From NCBI GenBank assembly GCA_025936995.1, contig JAICSH010000012.1:1-48635 (forward strand): a DNA stretch of 48,635 nucleotides, written 5' to 3'. The notes under the pieces are model-generated. The model had not been told where the DNA came from. It saw nothing but the letters and a program-made list of their open reading frames with translations, and did not search any database. How positions within the stretch are numbered: the stretch's first letter is position 1; every line of letters starts with the position of its first letter. The translations under genes were made by a program, and so were the position numbers. Below, piece by piece: positions 10,051-16,837 of the stretch. The DNA is from Thermoleophilia bacterium (GTDB lineage: Bacteria; Actinomycetota; Thermoleophilia; Gaiellales; Gaiellaceae).

Positions 10051-11027
10051 CACGCCACCTCCGCCGCAGCGAGCGCCTGCACGCCGACCGGGCCGCCGGT
10101 GAGCACGTCGTAGAGGACGGCCATCCGGACGACGAGCCCGGAGCGGACCTGCCTCGTGATCAGGGAGTCGGGCGAGTCGGCGACGCGCGGGTCGATCTCG
10201 ACGCCGCGGTTCATCGGCCCCGGGTGCATGACCTTCTGCCCGGGCCGGAGCCGCTCGGGCGTGATCCCCCAGCGCGCGGTGTATTCGCGCAGGCTCGGGA
10301 CGAAGTTCGCGCCCGGCTCCATGCGCTCGTTCTGCATCCGAAGCACGTAGACGACGTCGGCGTCGCGGATCGCCTCGATGTCCGTGGTGGCCTCCGCCGG
10401 CAGCTCGCGCGGCAGCAGGGCGGGCGGGCCGACGAGCGTCGCGCGGACACCGACGAGCGCGAAGGCCTGCAGCAGCGACCGCGCGACGCGCGAGTGCAGG
10501 ACGTCGCCGACGATCGCGACGTGCACGCCTTCGAGCTCCCCGAGCTCCTCGCGGAGCGTGTAGAGGTCGAGCAGCGCCTGCGTCGGATGCTGGTGCTTCC
10601 CGTCGCCGGCGTTCACGACGTGCGCGTCGGTCACCTGCGCGACGAGCTGCGGCGACCCGATCTGCGGGTGCCGGATCACGATCACGTCCGGGTCGTATGC
10701 GCCGAGAGTGAGCGCCGTGTCCTTGAGCGACTCGCCCTTGTCCACCGACGAACCCGCGGACTTGACCGTGAGCGTGTCGGCCGAGAGCCGCTTCGCGGCG
10801 AGCTCGAACGAGGACGAGGTGCGCGTCGAGGACTCGTAGAAGAGGTTGACGACGAGGTGCCCCTTGAGCGTCGGCAGCTTCTTCACGTGCCGCTCGAGGG
10901 AGGCGGCGAACGTGCGCGCGGTGCCGAGCAGCCGGTCCACGTCGTCGCGCGTCAGGTCGGCGACCGAGAGGAGGTGGCGCTTCCGCGGCGTCGGCGGCCT
11001 CAGGTCGTCGGTGACGAGACGGATCAT
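10050..11027 (-). CDS. pyrB: Aspartate carbamoyltransferase catalytic subunit
   Basis: Condenses carbamoyl phosphate with aspartate, the committed step of pyrimidine synthesis. The carbamoyl-phosphate loop FYESSTRTSSSFELAAKRL and the motif NAGDGKHQHPTQALLD are diagnostic, and MHPGPMNRGVEI closes the active site. It has 325 aa, near the family norm. There is no pyrI-like regulatory gene, as in Gram-positives, so control is expected through PyrR. ATG 11027 overlaps the pyrR stop as ATGA; the codons further upstream belong to pyrR in another frame. Confidence 0.97.
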   Translation of the reverse strand: MIRLVTDDLRPPTPRKRHLLSVADLTRDDVDRLLGTARTFAASLERHVKKLPTLKGHLVVNLFYESSTRTSSSFELAAKRLSADTLTVKSAGSSVDKGESLKDTALTLGAYDPDVIVIRHPQIGSPQLVAQVTDAHVVNAGDGKHQHPTQALLDLYTLREELGELEGVHVAIVGDVLHSRVARSLLQAFALVGVRATLVGPPALLPRELPAEATTDIEAIRDADVVYVLRMQNERMEPGANFVPSLREYTARWGITPERLRPGQKVMHPGPMNRGVEIDPRVADSPDSLITRQVRSGLVVRMAVLYDVLTGGPVGVQALAAAEVA

Positions 11028-11662
11028 CTGCTCTCCTCCCCACCGTCGAAGACGGCGGTGTCTTCCGGCCGGGCGCCGTCGGCGCTTCCAGCCATTCTCC
11101 GGACGAGCAGGACGGCGTCGAGCTCGTCCACCTCGACGAGCTGCACCTGGATCCGCTCGCCGCGGGCGGTGGGCAGGTTCTTGCCGACGTAGTCCGGGCG
11201 GATCGGCAGCTCGCGGTGACCGCGGTCGACGACGACCGCGAGCTGGACGCGCGCCGGCCGGCCGTAGTCGAAGAGGGCCTCGATCGCGGCGCGGATCGTG
11301 CGGCCGGTGTAGAGGACGTCGTCGACGAGAACGACGGTGCGTCCGTCGACCGGGAAGTCGAGCTGCGTCGCGCGGACGACGGGCTGCGGCGCCAGCGGCG
11401 CGCCCCCTCCGCGAACCGTCACGTCGTCGCGGTGAAACGTGATGTCGACGGCACCGAGCGCGGGCGCGACTCCGGCGCGCTCCTCGATCAGGCGAGCGAG
11501 CCGCCGCGCGAGCGGGACGCCGCGCGTCTGGATCCCGACGAGCGCGACCTCGCCGACTTCGGGGTTGCCCTCGATGATCTCGTGGGCGATTCTCCAAAGG
11601 GTCCTCCCCAGCTCGTCGGCGTCGAGGAGGGTCTTCCCCTGTACGGGGGCGTGCGCGTTCAT
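11024..11662 (-). CDS. pyrR: Pyrimidine operon regulator PyrR / uracil phosphoribosyltransferase
   Basis: PyrR binds pyr leader RNA in response to UMP and often has uracil phosphoribosyltransferase activity. The PRPP-binding motif TVVLVDDVLYTGRTIRAA is intact, and the N-terminal region VALVGIQTRGVPLARRLA and the RGHRELPIRPDYVGKNLPT segment are typical. It has 212 aa, about 30 more than Bacillus PyrR because of a C-terminal acidic extension (GSADGARPEDTAVFDGGEES). It is the first gene of the pyr operon, with a strong AAAGGAG 4 bases before the ATG. A PyrR-binding loop abuts that site, so it probably represses its own translation and that of the coupled genes. Confidence 0.95.
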   Translation of the reverse strand: MNAHAPVQGKTLLDADELGRTLWRIAHEIIEGNPEVGEVALVGIQTRGVPLARRLARLIEERAGVAPALGAVDITFHRDDVTVRGGGAPLAPQPVVRATQLDFPVDGRTVVLVDDVLYTGRTIRAAIEALFDYGRPARVQLAVVVDRGHRELPIRPDYVGKNLPTARGERIQVQLVEVDELDAVLLVRRMAGSADGARPEDTAVFDGGEESR

Positions 11663-11673
11663 CCGACTCCTTT

Positions 11674-11692
11674 CCGGCCTCGCTGGACCGGC
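11674..11692 (-). promoter_or_regulatory. PyrR-binding RNA loop adjoining the pyrR ribosome-binding site
   Basis: On the minus strand the leader reads GCCGG, then TCCAGCGAGG, then CCGG. This matches the Bacillus PyrR-binding consensus ARUCCNGNGAGGYU, with the first A changed to G and the last U to C, a compensating change across the stem. The hairpin ends directly before AAAGGAG (11667-11673) of pyrR. The placement resembles the mycobacterial arrangement, where PyrR blocks ribosome access rather than controlling a terminator. No terminator lies between it and pyrR. Confidence 0.8.
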
Positions 11693-11706
11693 TTAAAGGG
11701 GTGTGG

Positions 11707-11733
11707 CCGCAGGGACAGTACCTGTCCCTGCGG
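11707..11733 (-). repeat. Perfect 12-bp inverted repeat upstream of pyrR
   Basis: Arms CCGCAGGGACAG and CTGTCCCTGCGG pair perfectly around a 3-base centre. It lies 6 bases outside the left copy of the 47-bp repeat and 14 bases before the PyrR loop. The matching position on the other side of the region holds a different perfect hairpin (12115-12143). Confidence 0.85.
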
Positions 11734-11739
11734 ATAGAC

Positions 11740-11786
11740 GGAACTGCGCGGGCCCGAGATTGCGATCTCGGGCCCGCTTCGTGCTG
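11740..11786 (-). repeat. Left copy of 47-bp inverted repeat containing a 13-bp hairpin
   Basis: Read on the minus strand, it starts CAGCACGAAG and ends AGTTCC, like the plus-strand copy at 12061-12107 (43 of 47 positions equal). Inside, arms GCGGGCCCGAGAT and ATCTCGGGCCCGC (11748-11777) are perfectly complementary around a 4-base loop. Two of the four differences between the copies swap a G-C pair for a C-G pair in the same stem position, so the hairpin is preserved. Confidence 0.85.
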
Positions 11787-11949
11787 TTTTGGTTTGGGTC
11801 GCTTCTCGGCGGGGGGGTTGGTTTTGTGCGCTCGCGCGCGGCAGAGGCCGGCACGAGCGCAGTCCGGCCTGCGGCTAAGTCACCGTGTCTTAGCCTCCGG
11901 CCCTTCGTCTGAGCAGGGTGCGAGCGGTTCGAACCCTCGCGCCGTCCAG

Positions 11950-11980
11950 GCGGCGGCGTAACGATGCGTTACGCCGCCGC
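11950..11980. repeat. Perfect 14-bp inverted repeat, 3-base centre
   Basis: Arms GCGGCGGCGTAACG and CGTTACGCCGCCGC flank ATG. It is the longest perfect palindrome of the region and lies near its middle. Function unknown; it could be an operator or part of a folded RNA. Confidence 0.8.
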
Positions 11981-11986
11981 GAACTA

Positions 11987-12017
11987 GCGGGCGGACGCGC
12001 GCAGCCCGTCCGCCCGC
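11987..12017. repeat. Perfect 11-bp inverted repeat, 9-base centre
   Basis: Arms GCGGGCGGACG and CGTCCGCCCGC, only 6 bases after the previous palindrome. There is no T-run on either strand, so it is not a standard terminator. Confidence 0.75.
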
Positions 12018-12060
12018 GACAGAACAACCGGCGTGAATCGCGCCCACCCCCGTGTCCCCT

Positions 12061-12107
12061 CAGCACGAAGCGCGCCCGAGATCGCAATCTCGAGCGCGCG
12101 GAGTTCC
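12061..12107 (+). repeat. Right copy of 47-bp inverted repeat containing a 13-bp hairpin
   Basis: Begins CAGCACGAAG, ends GGAGTTCC, and matches the left copy at 43 of 47 positions in inverted orientation. Its hairpin (12070-12099) has one C-A mismatch, which is a G-U wobble on the opposite strand. It is followed after 7 bases by another perfect hairpin, repeating the two-hairpin layout seen on the pyr side. Confidence 0.85.
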
Positions 12108-12114
12108 TTATCCC

Positions 12115-12143
12115 AGCGAGCGGGTGCGCGGCACCCGCTCGCT
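12115..12143 (+). repeat. Perfect 13-bp inverted repeat covering the M29 gene promoter
   Basis: Arms AGCGAGCGGGTGC and GCACCCGCTCGCT around GCG. Its last base is the first base of the TAGAGT -10 box (12143-12148), so it fills the -35/-10 spacer of the aminopeptidase promoter. That placement suits a repressor operator. It is unrelated in sequence to the hairpin at the equivalent position before pyrR. Confidence 0.8.
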
Positions 12144-12148
12144 AGAGT
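12143..12148 (+). promoter_or_regulatory. -10 box, leaderless start of the M29 aminopeptidase mRNA
   Basis: TAGAGT is followed by six bases and then the GTG start at 12155, the spacing expected when transcription begins at the start codon. No ribosome-binding site precedes the GTG. Confidence 0.6.
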
Positions 12149-12154
12149 CCACGA

Positions 12155-13360
12155 GTGGACGAGGAGCTGCTCGATCGGTACGCCGACCTCATCGTCGGCT
12201 TCGGGGCCAACGTGCAGCCCGACCAGGTGGTCGCGGTCGAGGCGTCGGTCGAGGCGGCGCCGCTCGTGCGGAAGCTCGCCCGCCGCGCGTACGAGCGCGG
12301 GGCGCGGTACGTGGACATCGTCTACTTCGACCCCCAGGTGAAGCGGATCCGGATCGAGTCCGCACCCGACGACTCGCTCGAGTGGGTGCCGCCGTGGCTC
12401 GGCCGTCGCATGCTCGACCTTGGCGAGCTCGACGCGGCGCGGATCGTCCTCACGCCGTTCGTCCCGCCCGGCCTGCTCGAGGGGCTCGACGCCGTGCGGG
12501 CGGGCCGCGACCAGCTGCCCACCGTCCGCGAGCTGTTCAAGGTGCTCGACGACCGGTCGGTCGCGTGGACCGTCTCGCCGTTCCCGACAGAGGCGTGGGC
12601 GAGCCGTGTCTTCCCCGAGCTCGGGCCGGCGCAGGCCGTCGACGCGCTCTGGCGTGACCTCGAGCATGTCTGCCGGCTGGACGAGCCCGACCCGGTCGAC
12701 GCCTGGAAGCAGCGGATCGACGAGATCTGGCAGAACGCCTCCCGTCTGGACGAGCTCGACCTCGATGCGCTGCGGTTCGTCGGCCCCGGGACCGATCTGA
12801 CCGTGGGACTCCTTCCCAGCTCGCGTTTCGCGAAGGAGGGCGGCGGAGCCACGACGCGCACGGGCATCCACCACGTGCCGAACCTCCCGACGGAGGAGCT
12901 CTTCACCACACCCGACCCTGACCGGACGGAGGGCGTCGTCACCTCGACGAAGCCGCTCGACGTCGGTGGGTCGCTCGTCACCGGCCTGCGTGTCCGTTTC
13001 GACCGGGGGCGCGCCGTCGAGATCGACGCGGACTCGAACGTCGAGACCCTGCGGCGTCGCTGTGCCACGGACGAGGGCGCGGCCCGGCTCGGGGAGGTCG
13101 CGCTCGTCGACGGCGAGAGCCGGATCGGCCGGCTCGGCCGCACGTTCTTCAACACGCTCCTCGACGAGAACTCGGCGAGTCACATCGCGCTCGGCGACGC
13201 CTACTCGAGCCCGATCGCCGATCCCGCCGACTTGCCGCGGATCAACGAGAGCGAGATCCACGTCGACTTCATGATCGGCTCCGACGAGGTGACCGTCAGC
13301 GGCGTGACCCACGACGGCGGCGAGGTGCCGGTGCTCGTGGGCGGGGCGTGGCAGATCTGA
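12155..13360 (+). CDS. M29-family metallo-aminopeptidase (AmpS/aminopeptidase T type)
   Basis: Cytosolic two-metal exopeptidase that trims N-terminal residues. The 401-aa protein matches the M29 family along its length. From the Thermus enzyme's ligand spacing I assign Glu248 (LPTEELF), Glu314 (LGEVALV), His343 (SASHIALG), His369 and Asp371 (EIHVDF) as metal ligands. The GTG at 12155 is six bases after TAGAGT, so the mRNA is probably leaderless. The gene is divergent from pyrR, and its 3' end overlaps the convergent Erm-like gene by 65 bases. Any link to pyrimidine control through the shared intergenic element is speculative. Confidence 0.9.
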   Translation: MDEELLDRYADLIVGFGANVQPDQVVAVEASVEAAPLVRKLARRAYERGARYVDIVYFDPQVKRIRIESAPDDSLEWVPPWLGRRMLDLGELDAARIVLTPFVPPGLLEGLDAVRAGRDQLPTVRELFKVLDDRSVAWTVSPFPTEAWASRVFPELGPAQAVDALWRDLEHVCRLDEPDPVDAWKQRIDEIWQNASRLDELDLDALRFVGPGTDLTVGLLPSSRFAKEGGGATTRTGIHHVPNLPTEELFTTPDPDRTEGVVTSTKPLDVGGSLVTGLRVRFDRGRAVEIDADSNVETLRRRCATDEGAARLGEVALVDGESRIGRLGRTFFNTLLDENSASHIALGDAYSSPIADPADLPRINESEIHVDFMIGSDEVTVSGVTHDGGEVPVLVGGAWQI

Positions 13361-14114
13361 CCGCGGCGTAGAGCCGCGCCCACTGCGGCGCGTCGAGGTC
13401 GCGCGCCGCCGCGCGCGGGTCGAAGCCTTGCTCGCGGGCTGTCCGTTGCACGAGTCGGCGCGGGAGGATCCGGTCGAGCGGCGCCTGAGCATCGAAAGCG
13501 TGCCGCAGGATCGCTTCGTACGCCGCCGCCTCGGCCGGCGGCACGAGCGGCTCAGGACGCCGCGTCGCGCGCAGGACCGCCGCGTCCACGCTCGGCGGCG
13601 GCGCGAAACAGGCGCGGGGCACGCGCCGGACGAGGCGCAGCTCGTACCACGCTCCCCACGTGCAGCTCAGGAGCGTCGACGGCCAGACCGCCGTCCGCTT
13701 CGCCGCCAGCCCCCACTCGACGATCGCGTCGAGCTGCGTCAGCGGCACCCGCGGGTCACCGAGCAGCCGGCGCAGGATGGCGGTGCCGGCGGCGAAGGGC
13801 AGGTTCGCGACGACGGCGAACGGCTCGTCCGGCAGCCGCAACGCCGAGGCGTCTCCTTCGACCACCTTGACGCGAGGGTCGTCACCGAAGCGTGTCCGGA
13901 GCTGACGGAGAGCCGCCGGGTCGAGCTCGACGGCGCGAACGTGGGCGCCGGCGTCGACGAGCGCGCGCGTGAGGATGCCGCTGCCGGCGCCGAGGTCGAG
14001 CACGAGCGGACCGGGCACGATGCCGGCGTCGCGGACGAGCTGCTCGGCGAGGGCGCGGCTACGAAGGGCGTGGCGACCGCGTGGCCGCGCCTGCGGTGAG
14101 GCGCGCCCTGCCAC
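13296..14114 (-). CDS. Erm-like rRNA adenine N6-dimethyltransferase
   Basis: Members of the RsmA/Erm superfamily dimethylate rRNA adenines. SAM-binding DLGAGSG is at 40-46, the acidic motif AVELDP near 61-66, and the catalytic NLPF at 104-107. The later region, with AAKRTA, WYELRLVRRVPRACFAPPPS and a final DAPQWARLYAAV, resembles actinobacterial Erm enzymes (23S A2058, macrolide resistance) more than RsmA (16S), and ispE, the usual rsmA neighbour, is absent. It has 272 aa and starts at GTG. The basic C-terminus (RAPAPRRRRGSRR) is encoded opposite the end of the M29 gene. It is probably co-transcribed with rnz and the DUF2007 gene. RsmA remains possible. Confidence 0.75.
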   Translation of the reverse strand: MAGRASPQARPRGRHALRSRALAEQLVRDAGIVPGPLVLDLGAGSGILTRALVDAGAHVRAVELDPAALRQLRTRFGDDPRVKVVEGDASALRLPDEPFAVVANLPFAAGTAILRRLLGDPRVPLTQLDAIVEWGLAAKRTAVWPSTLLSCTWGAWYELRLVRRVPRACFAPPPSVDAAVLRATRRPEPLVPPAEAAAYEAILRHAFDAQAPLDRILPRRLVQRTAREQGFDPRAAARDLDAPQWARLYAAVRSATPRPRAPAPRRRRGSRR

Positions 14115-14140
14115 GGACCCGGACCATCGTCGGCATCGGC

Positions 14141-14353
14141 CTAGGGCTCCGAGATGAGCTCGTCGGGCTCGGTCAGGGCCTCGATCGCGTCCTGGGCAGT
14201 CTCGAGCTCCGCCTCCGGGACCAGCACGTTCACCGCGTCGTCCTGGGGAGCCTGCTGGAGCGCGGCGTCGATGCCGGCATTGCGGAGGATCTCCTGCAGC
14301 TCCTCCGCCTCGGCGACGTCGCCCGCGACCGCGACCTGCACCATCCCGCTCAT
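14141..14353 (-). CDS. DUF2007-domain small protein
   Basis: A 70-aa protein with the DUF2007 pattern (VQVAVAGDVAEAEELQEILR, NAGIDAALQQ, VNVLVPEAELETAQDAIEAL), a ferredoxin-like fold often described as a putative signal-transducing or regulatory domain; no biochemical role is established. The ATG shares one base with the rnz stop (TGATG), and the Erm-like gene begins 26 bases downstream, so the three are probably one transcript. Confidence 0.8.
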   Translation of the reverse strand: MSGMVQVAVAGDVAEAEELQEILRNAGIDAALQQAPQDDAVNVLVPEAELETAQDAIEALTEPDELISEP

Positions 14354-15357
14354 CAGGGCTCGATCATAGGCGCTTCCGCCGGCGCGGCGCTGTCAGCGCC
14401 ATGAGGCGGACGCGCCCCCCTCTTGACGAGCCGTGGCACGCCGCGTTCCGGGAACGGAATCTCGATCACGTCGAAGTCGCGCGGCACGACGGTGTCCTCG
14501 AAGATCTCGCGTGCCTCGTCCGCGAGCTCCTGCCCGAAGTAGCGCGGCGAGACGTGGGTGAGCGCGAGCAGGCGAACCTGCGCGAGACGTGCGACGTCGG
14601 CCGCGCCGGCGGCGGTCGAATGCATCGTCTCCCGCGCGCGCTCCGCCTCTTCCGTGAGGAAGCTCGCCTCGTGGACGAGGAGGTCAGCGCCGTGAGCAGC
14701 CTGGACGACGAGAGGCGAGGGGGCCGTGTCGCCCGTGAGCACGAGCTTTCGCCCGTGCCGCGGCTCGCCGAGCACCTCGGCCGGGGTCACGGTCCGGCCG
14801 GACGGGACGGTGACCTCCTCCCCCGCCTGCAGCCGTCCGCGGTCCGGACCGTCGGGAACACCGAGGGCGTCGGCGACCGCCACGTCGAACCGGCCGGGCC
14901 GCTCCTGCTCGTCGAGCACGTAGCCGAGGGCCTCGACCCCGTGATCGACTGCGAACGCCTCGATCGCGTAGTCGCCGCGCTCGATCCGCCTCCCCGGCTC
15001 GAGCTCGACCGGAGCAAGCGGATACGGGAGGCGGCCGAGGAACGGGCGAAGGCGGTTGAACAGCTCCTTCAGGCCGCGTGGCCCGTAGACGGTGAGCGGC
15101 GTCTCGTCGCGGCCCCGCAGCGCGAACGTCTTCAGCATTCCGGGCAGGCCGAGGAAGTGGTCGGCATGGAAATGCGTGAGGAAGATCTCCTGCAGGTCGG
15201 GCAGGCCGACCACCGACCGCTGCAACTGGCGCTGGGTCCCCTCCCCGCAGTCGAAGAGCAGCCGCTCGCTGCCCCGCCGGACGAGGAGCGCCGTGGGCCC
15301 GCGCTGCGCCGTGGGCATCGACGCGGCCGTGCCGAGGAAGACGAGGTCCAGGTCCAT
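14353..15357 (-). CDS. rnz: Ribonuclease Z
   Basis: Metallo-beta-lactamase-fold endonuclease that matures tRNA 3' ends, which is needed here because the two tRNA genes in the window lack an encoded CCA. The zinc motif THFHADH (about 61-67) is preceded by FDCGEGTQRQL; further ligands are DHG in AVDHGVEALGY, GDTAPS, and the HxS-like TMHSTAAGAADVA and ALTHVSPRY. It has 334 aa, slightly longer than E. coli ElaC. TAGAAT lies exactly six bases before the ATG, so the mRNA is probably leaderless. Divergent from the HD-GYP gene across 59 bases. Confidence 0.93.
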   Translation of the reverse strand: MDLDLVFLGTAASMPTAQRGPTALLVRRGSERLLFDCGEGTQRQLQRSVVGLPDLQEIFLTHFHADHFLGLPGMLKTFALRGRDETPLTVYGPRGLKELFNRLRPFLGRLPYPLAPVELEPGRRIERGDYAIEAFAVDHGVEALGYVLDEQERPGRFDVAVADALGVPDGPDRGRLQAGEEVTVPSGRTVTPAEVLGEPRHGRKLVLTGDTAPSPLVVQAAHGADLLVHEASFLTEEAERARETMHSTAAGAADVARLAQVRLLALTHVSPRYFGQELADEAREIFEDTVVPRDFDVIEIPFPERGVPRLVKRGARPPHGADSAAPAEAPMIEP

Positions 15358-15363
15358 CGGGCG

Positions 15364-15369
15364 ATTCTA
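15364..15369 (-). promoter_or_regulatory. -10 box for leaderless rnz mRNA
   Basis: TAGAAT on the minus strand, then six bases, then ATG at 15357. It is near consensus and is one of the clearest examples of the leaderless spacing in this window. Confidence 0.65.
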
Positions 15370-15404
15370 GGAACGCGGGGCTAAATCGACCGTGCGGCGC
15401 GGCC

Positions 15405-15410
15405 GATATT
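15405..15410 (+). promoter_or_regulatory. -10 box for leaderless HD-GYP gene mRNA
   Basis: GATATT followed by six bases and the GTG at 15417. It supports GTG 15417 as the start rather than the internal ATG at 15429. Confidence 0.5.
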
Positions 15411-15416
15411 GCGGCG

Positions 15417-16811
15417 GTGGACGAGGGCATGCGGCGGCTCCGGCGCGGGCGCGACCTCCAGCGGTCGCTCACGATGCTGCACGTGTTCCTCCTTGCGTCG
15501 GCCCTGATCTGCGCCGGCGCGGGGGTTGCGCTCGGCTCGTTCCTCTCCCACTCCCTCAGGAGCGAGGCACTCAACGCCGAGCAGACCGCGCTCGTCCGCT
15601 ACGTCGACGGCGTCGTCCGTCCCAAGCTCGTCCGCGGCAACAGGGTCGTGGTCCCGTGGAGCCAGGACGCTCAGCTCGGTGCGACCGTCCTCACGCAGCC
15701 CGACATCCTGGTGGTGAAGGTCTGGAAGGCGAACGGCGTCCTCGCCTGGACCAATCCGGTCTCGCGTTCGAGCAACGGCCGCCGGGTCGCGAACCGCGAC
15801 CGCCATCTCATCGACCACCGGTTCCCGCTCGACGACGAGCTGGGCGAGACGATTCGCGAGAACCAGCCGATCGCGAAGCTCGTGGGCACCGGCGCCGACG
15901 GCGAGGACGCGTTCGAGCGCAACGACCTCGGCTTCGGGCATGTGTTCGAGGTCTACGCGCCGATCCAGAGCACGAACGGGACACGGGCCATCGGCGCATA
16001 CGAGATCTACGCCGACCCGCGGGCGCTCGGCCGGCTGATCGGTTCGCGCAGCAGGATGCTCTGGCTCGCCGTCGCAGGCGTATTCGTGGCGCTCTGGGCC
16101 GCGCTCGCGCTCCTCGTCCGCGGCGCCTCGCGAACGCTCACCCGGCAGAACGCGAAGCTCCGCGCGCGGACGATCCGGCTCGCCGAGGCCAACCGACTCC
16201 TCGAGGAGAGCGCGCTCGAGGCGGTCGAAAGCCTCAACGCAACGGTCGATGCCAAGGATCCCTACACGGCGGGGCACTCCCAGCGCGTGCAGCGAATCGC
16301 GATCGCGCTCGGCGAGGAGCTCGGCCTCGATCGCGAGCGGCTCGACATCCTCCGCTTCGCCGGGCTGTTTCACGACATCGGCAAGATCGCCGTCCCGGAC
16401 GCGATCCTCACGAAGCCGTCGACGTTGACCGAGCTCGAGTTCGAGATCGTGAAGCGCCATCCGGAGGACGGCGCTCGCATCGTCGGCCGGCTCCAGCGGC
16501 TCCGTGCAGCCGTGCCGGCAGTCCTTCATCACCACGAGCGCTGGGACGGGAACGGCTATCCGCACGGGTTGAGCGGTGACGGGATCCCGATCGAGGCGGC
16601 GATCGTCGGGCTCGCGGACGCGGTCGACGCGATGACGACGGACCGGCCGTACAGCTCCGCCCGGACGCTCGAGGAGGCAACCGACGAGATCGTGCGGAAC
16701 CGCGGCACCCAGTTCGCTCCGGACGTCGTCGACGCCTACGTCGCGCTCGTGGAGCGCGTGCCCGAGCTGTTCGGGATCGATCCGGCGGCCGGCGAGCTCG
16801 TCCGGGCCTGA
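15417..16811 (+). CDS. Membrane-bound HD-GYP domain protein, probable c-di-GMP phosphodiesterase
   Basis: HD-GYP domains hydrolyse cyclic di-GMP. Two membrane segments (about 17-45 and 215-235) bracket an extracytoplasmic sensor region of about 170 residues with no recognised fold. A short linker follows, then the HD-GYP domain (about 270-450). Catalytic residues are intact: His319-Asp320 in LFHDIGK, HHH at 371-373, and the signature GYP at 380-382 within ERWDGNGYPHGL. It stands alone, with no diguanylate cyclase beside it, so the sensed signal is unknown. GTG start six bases after GATATT. Confidence 0.9.
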   Translation: MDEGMRRLRRGRDLQRSLTMLHVFLLASALICAGAGVALGSFLSHSLRSEALNAEQTALVRYVDGVVRPKLVRGNRVVVPWSQDAQLGATVLTQPDILVVKVWKANGVLAWTNPVSRSSNGRRVANRDRHLIDHRFPLDDELGETIRENQPIAKLVGTGADGEDAFERNDLGFGHVFEVYAPIQSTNGTRAIGAYEIYADPRALGRLIGSRSRMLWLAVAGVFVALWAALALLVRGASRTLTRQNAKLRARTIRLAEANRLLEESALEAVESLNATVDAKDPYTAGHSQRVQRIAIALGEELGLDRERLDILRFAGLFHDIGKIAVPDAILTKPSTLTELEFEIVKRHPEDGARIVGRLQRLRAAVPAVLHHHERWDGNGYPHGLSGDGIPIEAAIVGLADAVDAMTTDRPYSSARTLEEATDEIVRNRGTQFAPDVVDAYVALVERVPELFGIDPAAGELVRA

Positions 16812-16825
16812 GCCCCGCTCCGCGA

Positions 16826-16831
16826 TAGGCT
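16826..16831 (+). promoter_or_regulatory. -10 box for leaderless SnoaL-like gene mRNA
   Basis: TAGGCT, six bases, then GTG at 16838. It gives this gene its own promoter despite the short distance to the preceding gene. Confidence 0.55.
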
Positions 16832-16837
16832 CACGCC

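Larger units (their letters stand above)
11663..12154. other. Palindrome-rich divergent intergenic region (no gene seen)
   Basis: This stretch separates the pyr operon (minus) from the M29 aminopeptidase gene (plus). I see no plausible protein gene or known RNA gene in it. It holds at least seven strong inverted repeats: 11707-11733, 11748-11777, 11866-11902, 11950-11980, 11987-12017, 12070-12099 and 12115-12143. The second and sixth lie inside two inverted copies of a 47-bp sequence. The middle (about 11787-11850) has G/T-rich runs on the plus strand. Any promoter for pyr must lie here; a TACTGT at 11715-11720 (minus strand) is one candidate -10. Confidence 0.85.

Noticed and set aside
11748-11790. 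Rho-independent terminator on the plus strand (hairpin then T-rich stretch)
   Set aside because: The Ts are interrupted and begin several bases after the stem, no plus-strand gene ends there, and the same hairpin occurs in inverted copy without any T-run.
11911-11948. tRNA- or tmRNA-like T arm (GGTTCGAACCC) in the pyrR intergenic region
   Set aside because: The expected 5-bp T-stem has two mismatches, no matching acceptor strand or anticodon arm is found upstream, and the motif is better explained as a self-complementary hairpin.
11740-12107. Firm call of a MITE or other mobile element bounded by the 47-bp inverted repeats
   Set aside because: No target-site duplication or second genomic copy is visible, and the compensated hairpin change suggests functional constraint; kept as one possibility only.
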